Source of the DNA: an uncultured Formosa sp.
Lineage (GTDB): Bacteria; Bacteroidota; Bacteroidia; Flavobacteriales; Flavobacteriaceae
Length of the DNA stretch: 64,000 bases
Assembly (NCBI RefSeq): GCF_947500765.1
Contig: NZ_CANMTH010000002.1
Coordinates: 310,001-374,000 of the forward strand
Direction: 5' to 3'
The notes under the pieces are model-generated. The model did not search any database. It was not told the origin of the DNA and was given only the letters and a program-made list of their open reading frames with translations. Each line of letters opens with the position of its first letter. Position 1 is the stretch's first letter. Below are positions 38,814 through 46,870 of this stretch, one piece after another. Position numbers and translations under genes: made by a program.

Positions 38814-40346
38814 ATGAAAATATATAAATATTTATTCTTATTCTTGGTAAGCATATCAATTGTAGGATGTTCAGATTTAGAGGAAGAACCGGTAGGCTTA
38901 CTAGCTCCAGAAGGTTTCTTTCAAACAACAAGTGATATTGAAACAGCTGTTAATGGATCTTTAACACATGCCATTAACGAAAAATTCTGGGGAAGAAAAT
39001 TATCCATAGCCTTAATGTTACGTTCAGATATGGTAAGTCTTGCTTCTAACGAAACTAGAAGGGCAGAAATGAATGAGTTTACTACTTTAGCAAGTAACGG
39101 TATGATTAGCGAATTTTGGCCAAAAACATACCAAGGTATTGCAGCGGCTAACCAAGCCATTTCAGGAGCAGAAGATGTAGATGTAGACGAATCTATTAAA
39201 AACCCAGTAACAGCTCAAGCGTATTTTGCAAGAGCATTTTACTACTTTCATTTAGTAAGATTATTTGGAGATGTTCCTTACATTAGTGAACCAATCACAG
39301 ATATTGATGCAGCAACATCTATTAGTAGAACTCCAGCTTCTGAAGTTTACGATAATATTATTGCAGATTTAGAATTTGCTAAAACATGGTTGCCAGATAC
39401 ACAATCATCTAGAGCAACTCCTTCTAAAGCAGCTGCTAGTTCTTATTTAGCGTTAGTGTATTTAACATTAGGAGAATACCAAAAAGCATACGATGAGTCT
39501 ACTGAAGTTATTGCTAATGCAGGAACATATAATTTAGCTTTAGACTCTAATTTCCAAAACTTATTTGATGGAGAAGCAATTGATAATTCATTAGAGCCAA
39601 TATTTGCTCTAGATTATAACAACTTTGAAGCAGAAGATAATGCTTACGATCAAGTAGCTCCAATGACAGGAATTAGAGGAGACGACAGAAACCTAGGTGG
39701 TGGATGGTCTGTAGCGGTTCCTACACTTGCAGTATATACAACTTGGGATGAAGGAGATTACAGAAGAGCAGTTAGTTTAGACGATAGAGCTTCTATTAAC
39801 GGTACTGTTGTAGATTACACAGAGTTTGATATTAGTGGACACGAATTCGCTAAAAACAATCCATACATCGCTAAGTTTATGCGTTACCCAGGACCTTTTG
39901 CTCGTGCAAATGCTAGAGCAACTAGCCTTAACTACTCTATGATTCGTTATGCAGAAGTATTGTTAATCGCAGCAGAGTCTGCAGTAGAATTAGGAAATAA
40001 TGCAGACGCCCTTATGTATGTAAACCAAGTAAGAGCTAGAGCAAGAATGGGGGGAGATACTAAAACTGGAGCAGATGAAGAATACACATTCGCAGCTAGT
40101 GCAGTACCAGCAGATCTTACAGGAACAGTTACTGTTGATGATATTTTAGAAGAACGTAAATTAGAATTTGCTTTTGAAAGTATTAGATGGTATGATATTG
40201 TAAGAAGACAAATTGGAGATGAAGTATTTAGTGCAAGCGGATTAGAAGGTGATAAGCCATTCTTTACTTCAGACGACTATTTATTACCATTACCAGAAGA
40301 TGAATTAGAAAGAAATACAAACTTAACTCAAAACCCTGGGTACTAA
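38814..40346 (+). CDS. SusD/RagB-family glycan-binding lipoprotein
   Basis: A 510-aa outer-membrane lipoprotein that caps the SusC barrel and captures substrate. The lipoprotein signal ends SISIVGC with Cys19. The SusD core shows EGFFQTTSDIETAVNGSL early, FARAFYYFHLVRLFGDVPY near residue 137, the TPR-like SSYLALVYLTLGEYQKAYDE near residue 210, and the C-terminal ILEERKLEFAFESIRWYDIV followed by LTQNPGY, the classical SusD end. Which glycan is bound cannot be read from the sequence. A strong terminator follows at 40399. Confidence 0.96.
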   Translation: MKIYKYLFLFLVSISIVGCSDLEEEPVGLLAPEGFFQTTSDIETAVNGSLTHAINEKFWGRKLSIALMLRSDMVSLASNETRRAEMNEFTTLASNGMISEFWPKTYQGIAAANQAISGAEDVDVDESIKNPVTAQAYFARAFYYFHLVRLFGDVPYISEPITDIDAATSISRTPASEVYDNIIADLEFAKTWLPDTQSSRATPSKAAASSYLALVYLTLGEYQKAYDESTEVIANAGTYNLALDSNFQNLFDGEAIDNSLEPIFALDYNNFEAEDNAYDQVAPMTGIRGDDRNLGGGWSVAVPTLAVYTTWDEGDYRRAVSLDDRASINGTVVDYTEFDISGHEFAKNNPYIAKFMRYPGPFARANARATSLNYSMIRYAEVLLIAAESAVELGNNADALMYVNQVRARARMGGDTKTGADEEYTFAASAVPADLTGTVTVDDILEERKLEFAFESIRWYDIVRRQIGDEVFSASGLEGDKPFFTSDDYLLPLPEDELERNTNLTQNPGY

Positions 40347-40398
40347 TTTTGTATTTAAAATAGAATAGGCACGGCATAAAAGGCTAAGTTTATTATAA

Positions 40399-40435
40399 AA
40401 AATACTGGTCTAAAGTTTAGATCAGTATTTTTTTT
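40399..40435 (+). terminator. intrinsic terminator after susD
   Basis: Two 16-base arms (40399-40414 and 40416-40431, one G-T pair) with a short central loop, ending in eight T. It separates susCD from the Nramp-like gene. Confidence 0.85.
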
Positions 40436-40760
40436 GCTTACAAAGCATGTCTAAATAATCTGGAATTTGGATATAGATACGTTTCAATATTTTGTAAGCT
40501 TCTATTTTTAAAAAGATTTTATTTGTAAATAAAATCTTTCTTTAGTTCTATAAGTGTTTTATGCTTATAATACCTAACTTTATTGAGCCTAGATGTTTTC
40601 TTTATGCCGGTAACTGTGGCAGTATTTATGCTTTTATCTCTGTTTTATTATACACAGAATAAATAATTATACGTGTTTATAATAAAACTATAAAAGCAGA
40701 AAAAAGGACGTTTAAGCCCTAAATTCGATTAAAACAAAACTCTAAAACTACTAATAGCAT
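40436..40760 (+). other. non-coding region between susCD and the Nramp-like gene
   Basis: About 325 bases without a believable ORF. The only marked structure is a 28-bp palindrome at 40512-40539. No exact TAnnTTTG element was found close to the Nramp-like start, although the gene must be transcribed from within this region or by readthrough. Confidence 0.5.
40512..40539 (+). repeat. 28-bp palindrome upstream of the Nramp-like gene
   Basis: AAAGATTTTATTT (40512-40524) is followed by GT and then its exact 13-base complement (40527-40539). It could be a dyad operator or a second hairpin terminator; only two or three T follow the right arm directly, so a terminator is not clear. Confidence 0.5.
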
Positions 40761-42011
40761 ATGTCATCAAAACAATTATCATTAAAAGATAAAATTCAAA
40801 AAGGTCTCAAGGATTTTGGACCAGCATTTTTTATAATCGGGTACGTCGTTGGTACAGGAAGTGTAACGTCTATGGTTGTGTCCGGAGCTAATTACGGTTT
40901 AAGTCTCTCTTGGGCTTTATTACTTTCTTGTTTTTTTACTTATTTTTTACTTGTTTCTATAAGTAAATTAACTATTGTGTCGGGAGATACTCTTATGTAT
41001 AATTTTAAAAAGGCCTTTGGAAAACCTGTTACCATATTTATAATTGTAGCACTGCTCGTCTCTATAGTGTCATCTGTAATAGGTGTTATGGGAGTTGTTG
41101 CAGAAGTGACTATGGAATGGATCTCTGTAAAAACGTCAATTTCATTTCTTAATGCTCCCGTAATCTCAGTATTCTTTATCTGTTTACTAATTAGTTTATT
41201 CTGGACAGGTAAGCACGAGAATTTTATAAAAGCAATGAGTATAATGGTTGGTTTTATGGCACTTTCATTTATAGCAACTAGTGTTATGGTTGTTAAAGAA
41301 ACAGGTACTAATCTTGCCGATTTTTTTCCAGAATTACCTACAGGAGATAATGCAGGTCTTGTTATTGCAGGAATTGTAGGAACGACTATGGCTGGTGTAT
41401 GTTTAGCATCTAGAAGTATTCTAGTTCAAGAACAAAAATGGGGAATTGAAGATTTAAAAACTGAAAATAGAGACGCCATGTCTTCTATGGCTCTAACATT
41501 TTTTATTAGTTTAGCAATTATGATTAGTGCTACTGGAACCCTGTATTTTCAAGGCATTAAAGTTAATGATGCTACTGATATGATGAGTGCTTTAGGACCT
41601 TGGGCTGGAGATTTTGCACTAACCTTATTTACATTAGGAATTATAGGAGCAGGATTATCTTCAATCTTTCCTAATTTATTATTGTTTCCTTGGTTAATTG
41701 CAGATTATACAGGGACAGAACGTAATATGAAAAAACCATTGTTTAAAGCTTTAGTGGTCATTGTTGCTTTAAGTGGTGTGATTGTTCCGTTTTTTGGAGG
41801 AAAACCAGTTTGGATTTTAATTGCATCTCAAGCATTAAGTCCTTTTATAATGCCTCTAATTACGTTGTTTTTAATCATTTTGATTAATAGAACAGAAATA
41901 ATGAAAGAACATAAAACGAGTCTTTGGATGAATATTGCTCTAGGTGCAACATTAATTTTTAATATTTATATGTTGTATGTTGCACTAACAGGTTTCATGA
42001 CTTACCTATAG
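40761..42011 (+). CDS. Nramp-family transporter lacking the canonical metal-binding motifs
   Basis: A 416-aa inner-membrane protein with about 11 hydrophobic segments and the overall Nramp/SLC11 pattern: GPAFFIIGYV at the start of TM1, GANYGLSLSWALLLS in TM1b-2 and RSILVQEQKWG after TM6. The residues that bind Mn2+/Fe2+ in true Nramp proteins are changed: the TM1 DPGN motif is replaced by GTGS (residues 31-34) and the TM6 MPH motif by MAG (residues 210-212). Substrate is therefore uncertain and may not be a divalent metal. It lies between susCD and a sugar-phosphate isomerase, 105 bp before the latter, which hints at a link to carbohydrate use. Confidence 0.8.
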   Translation: MSSKQLSLKDKIQKGLKDFGPAFFIIGYVVGTGSVTSMVVSGANYGLSLSWALLLSCFFTYFLLVSISKLTIVSGDTLMYNFKKAFGKPVTIFIIVALLVSIVSSVIGVMGVVAEVTMEWISVKTSISFLNAPVISVFFICLLISLFWTGKHENFIKAMSIMVGFMALSFIATSVMVVKETGTNLADFFPELPTGDNAGLVIAGIVGTTMAGVCLASRSILVQEQKWGIEDLKTENRDAMSSMALTFFISLAIMISATGTLYFQGIKVNDATDMMSALGPWAGDFALTLFTLGIIGAGLSSIFPNLLLFPWLIADYTGTERNMKKPLFKALVVIVALSGVIVPFFGGKPVWILIASQALSPFIMPLITLFLIILINRTEIMKEHKTSLWMNIALGATLIFNIYMLYVALTGFMTYL

Positions 42012-42116
42012 TAAGAAGAAATTTTTCAGCATAAAAAAATAATATCGCTAAGCTTTTACAGCTTAAAAGAACACATTAAATTTACTAATTCACAGTTAAT
42101 ATATAATCAAAATATC

Positions 42117-43211
42117 ATGAGTAATCACTTACAAAAATATGCACATATGCCTTTAAAACAACTTCAAAATAGAGTTTGGAGAACGTATGAAGGTGGCGCA
42201 TTGATTGATAGATGGAAAAAAACAACTCCTGAAACTGATGGAAGCATGCCAGAAGAATGGATTATGTCTGCAGTTACAGCACGCGGGAATAATAGACCAG
42301 AAGATGAAGGATTGTCTCTTATTGAAACAGAAGAAGGGACTTTTCCTTTAAAAGAGTTAATTAATTCTGATCTAGAATTATATTTAGGAAAAACGCTTGC
42401 AGAAAAATTTGGAACCACAGGTGTCCTTATTAAAATGTTAGACTCTAAAGAACGTTTAACTGTTCAGGTGCATCCCGATAAGGAATATGCTAGAACCGTT
42501 TTTAATTCTGAATTTGGTAAAACAGAATCTTGGTATGTATTAAACACGCGCGAAATAGATGGTGAAAAAAGTGTGGTTTATATGGGGTTCAAAAAACACG
42601 TAACTAGAGCAGAGTGGAAGGCGCATTTTGAAAATCAAAATATTCAAGGTATGCTTGATTGTTTACATAAAATAGAAGTAAAACCCGGAGATGCTTTCAT
42701 GATTTACGGAGGTGTACCACATGCAATTGGAGCAGGTTGTTTTTTAATGGAAGTTCAGGAGCCTACAGATTACACCATGCGTGTTGAAAAAACAACTCCT
42801 AATGGATTGACTATTGGACCAGAATTGATTCATCAAGGTGTTGGTGAAGAAAAAATGTTAGAGTGTTTTCATTACGATAATTATACTTTAGATGAAGCGC
42901 TTGAGGCTTGGAAAATTACACCAGAAGTTTTAGAACATTCAGACGAATTCACTTTAAGAACATTATTTAATACCAAGCATACCAATTGCTTTGGGTTAAG
43001 CGAATTACTTTTAGATGGAAGTCATACTATTAAAGGAAGTTCAAGCTTTTATGTTGCTGTTATTTATTCAGGTGAAGGAACTATGGTGTGTAACGGAAAA
43101 GAATATACGTACAGTCAGGGTGATGAGGTTTTTATCTCTGCTGCAATTTCAGAACTGACATTTAAATCTGACGAAGCTTCAAAAATATTGTTATGTTATC
43201 CTCCAAATTAG
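42117..43211 (+). CDS. class I mannose-6-phosphate isomerase-like protein
   Basis: A 364-aa cupin-type enzyme resembling phosphomannose isomerases, which interconvert mannose-6-phosphate and fructose-6-phosphate with a bound zinc. Visible are the N-terminal PLKQLQNRVWRTYEGGALID, EEWIMSAV near residue 46, the zinc-binding LTVQVHPDKEYA near residue 118 and PGDAFMIYGGVPHAIGAGCF near residue 195 with EVQEPTDYTMR following. A second small cupin domain fills the C-terminus. It closes the susCD/Nramp-like locus; a substrate other than mannose-6-phosphate is possible. A bidirectional terminator follows. Confidence 0.85.
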   Translation: MSNHLQKYAHMPLKQLQNRVWRTYEGGALIDRWKKTTPETDGSMPEEWIMSAVTARGNNRPEDEGLSLIETEEGTFPLKELINSDLELYLGKTLAEKFGTTGVLIKMLDSKERLTVQVHPDKEYARTVFNSEFGKTESWYVLNTREIDGEKSVVYMGFKKHVTRAEWKAHFENQNIQGMLDCLHKIEVKPGDAFMIYGGVPHAIGAGCFLMEVQEPTDYTMRVEKTTPNGLTIGPELIHQGVGEEKMLECFHYDNYTLDEALEAWKITPEVLEHSDEFTLRTLFNTKHTNCFGLSELLLDGSHTIKGSSSFYVAVIYSGEGTMVCNGKEYTYSQGDEVFISAAISELTFKSDEASKILLCYPPN

Positions 43212-43261
43212 ATTGTGTTAGTCTATTGTAAAAGGAGACCTTAAGATACACTTATATACAG

Positions 43262-43307
43262 AAAAAGACTTTATATTTTCATATTTTGAAAATGATGAAG
43301 TCTTTTT
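43262..43307. terminator. bidirectional terminator between the isomerase and DUF3037 genes
   Basis: A 10-bp outer stem (43262-43271 with 43298-43307) encloses an inner ATTTTC/GAAAAT stem. A-rich and T-rich flanks on both sides allow function on both strands, and the flanking genes converge here. Confidence 0.7.
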
Positions 43308-43329
43308 TACTTCAAACTACTTTCTTGAT

Positions 43330-43725
43330 TTATAAAACCAATTCTTTAAATAAGCGTTGCGCTGTGTTTTCAAGATCGTTAGACAACCCAGGGTGAGGTC
43401 TGGAAGTTTGTATTGCCGAGCTTCTAATGGCTGTTAACCATCTAAAACGTGATGGAATATCCATTAAAGCAATCGGGCTCGTTTTACAAGATCCAGTGGC
43501 TATGGTTTTGAAGGCGATCATATTTAACTCCAATTGTTCGCTGTCAAAATCGTCATCAAAAAGTTTAATTTTTTCAGAAGGAATATCAAATAACACCGTA
43601 ATAAACTTTGCTTGTTTACTAAATAGTATGATGCCAATATTTACAAATTCTTCGCGTTCTAATCTTGGAACCACCCGAATTACAGCATATTCGTATAATT
43701 TAAGATCTAGCATGTTCAATTTCAT
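43330..43725 (-). CDS. DUF3037-type protein
   Basis: A 131-aa cytoplasmic protein without membrane segments. The start of the fold, YEYAVIRVVPRLEREEFVNIGIILFSKQAKFI (residues about 11-42, quoted only in part by its key V-P-R-x-E-R-E-E-F-x-N-I-G positions), is typical of DUF3037 proteins, a family of unknown function usually found beside HipA-like kinases. It overlaps the upstream kinase gene by 26 bp if the first ATG is used, or by 14 bp if ATG 43713 is used; either way translation is likely coupled. Function unknown. Confidence 0.8.
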   Translation of the reverse strand: MKLNMLDLKLYEYAVIRVVPRLEREEFVNIGIILFSKQAKFITVLFDIPSEKIKLFDDDFDSEQLELNMIAFKTIATGSCKTSPIALMDIPSRFRWLTAIRSSAIQTSRPHPGLSNDLENTAQRLFKELVL

Positions 43726-44485
43726 TTACAAAAATTTCTGAATGGACTAAGCGTGTGTTCAAAAAGTTGAAGTACACCTCTCTAATGGCGTCAGGAGTAC
43801 TCTCTAGGTCTTCCCATTGCAACCATTCATCTGGAATAGTATTCACGATGTGTTTTAATATTTCTGGTGTTAATAGCGCTTTAAATTCGGCGTCTATAGT
43901 TCTTACCTCAGAGGCTTGTGGTAATAACACATGATCTTTAATTAACTTAAACGGACTCTTGGCAGATTGTTCCCAATTACTCCAAGAATGATGAAAATAT
44001 AAGCATGCACCATGATCTATTAACCATAATTCTTTATGCCAGATTAACATATTGGTGTTTTTAAAGGTGCGATCTACATTGGTTATAAATGCATCTAACC
44101 ACACTATTTTAGAAGCTAAAGTTACATCTATAATTGTAACAGCAGGGTCGAAAGTTATGGCCCCAGATAAAAAGTGAAGTGCTAAATTTAAACCTTGACT
44201 GCCTTGTAATAAGTCCTGAATTTCTTCATCTGCTTCAGTTCTTCCAAATGCTTCGTCTAGATGTGCAAATACTAATTCTGGTAATTGTAATTTTAAAGCT
44301 TTCGCTATTTGTCCGCCAATAAGCTCTGCAATTAATGCTTTGGTTCCGTGTCCTGCACCTTTAAATTTTAAGACGTATTTAAAATCATCGTCAGCTTCAG
44401 CTAAAGCAGGAAGTGATCCGCCCTCTCTTAATGCCATCATATACCGAGTTACATTTACATGTCTTAACTCAAAATTGTTTGTCAT
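43700..44485 (-). CDS. HipA-like kinase-fold protein
   Basis: A 261-aa single-domain protein resembling the C-terminal kinase lobe of HipA. Lys40 in YVLKFKGAGHGTKAL would be the ATP-binding lysine; NVDRTFKNTN at residues 136-145 gives the catalytic-loop Asp138 and metal-binding Asn143, and LIDHGA around Asp157 matches the metal-binding Asp. So the kinase site looks intact. The N-terminal HipA domain and a HipB-type DNA-binding partner are missing; instead a DUF3037 gene overlaps its 3' end. A toxin-antitoxin role is possible but not shown; substrate unknown. Confidence 0.8.
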   Translation of the reverse strand: MTNNFELRHVNVTRYMMALREGGSLPALAEADDDFKYVLKFKGAGHGTKALIAELIGGQIAKALKLQLPELVFAHLDEAFGRTEADEEIQDLLQGSQGLNLALHFLSGAITFDPAVTIIDVTLASKIVWLDAFITNVDRTFKNTNMLIWHKELWLIDHGACLYFHHSWSNWEQSAKSPFKLIKDHVLLPQASEVRTIDAEFKALLTPEILKHIVNTIPDEWLQWEDLESTPDAIREVYFNFLNTRLVHSEIFVNEIEHARS

Positions 44486-44567
44486 AATTAAAAAACTAGA
44501 ATGTAAATTTAGTAATAAGTTATGTGCTATAGTTTAAAAGTGTATTCAAATTATGAGTAAAATAGCT

Positions 44568-46865
44568 TTAAAACGGATAACCAATAGCAAAGTTAAAAGT
44601 GGTTTCTTTATACTGAAAATCGTAGCGTTTGCCTTCTTCTAATGCGGGATCGTGAATTGGTGTTGCAAAATCGAAACGGATAACAAACCCTTGAACATCT
44701 ACACGGAGTCCTACACCAACACCAATTCCTAGTTCGTTAATAAAGTCTGAACTGAATTTTCCGCCTGGAACATCATCAATATCTGTAGAATTCCAAACGT
44801 TTCCAGCATCTGCGAACACAGCGCCTTTAAAATAAGAAAATAATGGAAAACGGTATTCTACATTGGCTTCTAACCTGATGTTTCCTGTTTGGTCTATATA
44901 ATAATCGTCATCAGTCTCATCGTCGCTTACATATGTTCCAGGTCCTAGAGATCTAATTCTAAATGCACGGACGCTATTTGGACCACCAGAATAATACTGT
45001 TTAATGTAAGGCATATATTCAGAATTTCCATAAGGAATACCATATCCTGCAAACAATCTAGTGGCTATTTTTTTGTCGTTATTAAAGTTGAAATGATAAC
45101 GGAAATCGATATCTGCTTTTACATATTGTGCATATTCTAAACCGAAAAAAGTTTGTGTTTCACTGTCGTTTTTAGAATCAAATAGACTGAGACCATTTCC
45201 TGCTATATCGAAAGTTACATTAGTATATAACTGATTTTTTTTTGAAGCATTGACCATTTCATTATAAGTAAAAGAATAATTTAATCCGGCAATAAATTGC
45301 TGTTCAAAACTCTGTTCTAAATACGAATTATCATCGAGGATTTCTTCAAATTCATCTGAGGTTTCAATGAGGTTATTGTAGTTAATTGAAATGGGATTGA
45401 TATTATGAGTTGTATATCTGTTTGCATTCCAAGAATACCCAAACTCTGCAGTTCCAGATAATAAAGTATATAATTCTGTGCGTTTTAAATAATCTAACCC
45501 TAGGCTAGCTTTTGTTTTAGGAATAGAATATTCAAAGAAATCATCGTTAATTTTTACAGGGAATATAACTCGAGGAAAAGTCATTTCAGATTTTATGCCT
45601 AAAGCCGTGTTACTAATAGTGCTACCGCTACCCATTTGAAGTTCGTAACCTAAATTTGTACTGAGACTTAAAATTTCTCCTCCTCTAAAAATATTTCTGT
45701 TATTATAAGAGAATTCTAAAGCGGGACCCGCAAAATTATTAGATTTAGTTACGGCTTGTAATTCTGCTTTTAAAGACCTTTTGTTTAGTGGAGATAAATA
45801 AATGTTAGCATCTAAAATTCTAGCGCTATCTGAAACCGTACTATCTCTTTCTTTGTACTGAATGTTTACAAACTTATACGTTCCAATTGTAGACAAGCGT
45901 CTTGCTGTATTTCTAGAGGCTTCAGGATTGTATAATTCGTCTTCGTTAAGGGTAATAAATGGATCTAAATGTTTTGTTTTAAAAAACGCTTCGTCTTGTA
46001 TAAAGTTCTTTTCGTTATAGCGTGTAGACTTTTGTTTAAGGCTGTCTTTTTTAATATCGTAATTGGTATATATATTAATGTTACCAATTTTATACGGTTT
46101 AATAGCCGCCTCAGGAGTGGCATTTTTAAGTTTTAAATATAAATCGAAAGTTCTATTTTTATAACGTGTAGTATCTGCTTCAAAAATTAAAAATTCTGAA
46201 TTAAAATTATAGTACCCTGTTTTTTTTAAATCTGCATCAATACGCAAACGTTCCGTTTTTAGAAAATCTAAATCGAAACGGATTCCGGGTTTAAACTCGG
46301 TGTTAGTAACACTTTTCTTAATTTCTGAAAAGATTGGTTCAGGTAAAGAATCTACCTGATAGGTTTTCATTTTGTAAGGTTGTTTTATTTGTACCTGATA
46401 TGTAATGTCTGTTTTTTTATCGTCTTCGTTTTTTGCAATTTCTGAAGATGCACTGCTGTAAAAGAATCCGTGATTTTCTAATCGATTTACGAGAATGTCT
46501 TCAACTTCAAATGTTTCTATACCCGATTGATAAACGGGTTCTTCTCCTATTTTTTTATACAGCCAACGGTTTATAAATCCGGGCTTTTCTTTTTGATTTT
46601 TGTAGTAATAATATAAGCCTGGATACATGCCTAAAAATTTAGAGTTAGGCACAGGACGAATGGTAGATTCTAATTCTGCTTTAAGTTCAGATTCATTTTC
46701 TACAATAGAATCTGTTTTGATCTCTAAGGTTGCTCCTGTGTATAATAATTCATCTTCAGGAATATATTTTACAATACTACAGGCTTGAAAAAGGGAGAGA
46801 ATTAGTAGTGCGCATGTGAATTTGCAGTATCTAATTACAGCGGTTGTGTTGAGATTGGTTTTCAA
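44568..46865 (-). CDS. tamL: TamA-like outer-membrane lipoprotein (BamA superfamily)
   Basis: A 765-aa Omp85-family protein. Unusually for this fold it begins with a lipoprotein signal (LILSLFQAC, Cys29), as reported for TamL of Flavobacteriia. Residues of about 35-375 hold divergent POTRA domains; the C-terminal part is a 16-stranded barrel with the motifs GGPNSVRAFRIRSLGPGTY near residue 625, RLEANVEYRFPLF near residue 668 and the last-strand FNFAIGYPF. It probably inserts or assembles outer-membrane material with TamB, encoded 5 bp upstream in the same direction. The symbol rests on family resemblance and the pairing. Confidence 0.88.
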   Translation of the reverse strand: MKTNLNTTAVIRYCKFTCALLILSLFQACSIVKYIPEDELLYTGATLEIKTDSIVENESELKAELESTIRPVPNSKFLGMYPGLYYYYKNQKEKPGFINRWLYKKIGEEPVYQSGIETFEVEDILVNRLENHGFFYSSASSEIAKNEDDKKTDITYQVQIKQPYKMKTYQVDSLPEPIFSEIKKSVTNTEFKPGIRFDLDFLKTERLRIDADLKKTGYYNFNSEFLIFEADTTRYKNRTFDLYLKLKNATPEAAIKPYKIGNINIYTNYDIKKDSLKQKSTRYNEKNFIQDEAFFKTKHLDPFITLNEDELYNPEASRNTARRLSTIGTYKFVNIQYKERDSTVSDSARILDANIYLSPLNKRSLKAELQAVTKSNNFAGPALEFSYNNRNIFRGGEILSLSTNLGYELQMGSGSTISNTALGIKSEMTFPRVIFPVKINDDFFEYSIPKTKASLGLDYLKRTELYTLLSGTAEFGYSWNANRYTTHNINPISINYNNLIETSDEFEEILDDNSYLEQSFEQQFIAGLNYSFTYNEMVNASKKNQLYTNVTFDIAGNGLSLFDSKNDSETQTFFGLEYAQYVKADIDFRYHFNFNNDKKIATRLFAGYGIPYGNSEYMPYIKQYYSGGPNSVRAFRIRSLGPGTYVSDDETDDDYYIDQTGNIRLEANVEYRFPLFSYFKGAVFADAGNVWNSTDIDDVPGGKFSSDFINELGIGVGVGLRVDVQGFVIRFDFATPIHDPALEEGKRYDFQYKETTFNFAIGYPF

Positions 46866-46870
46866 AATCT

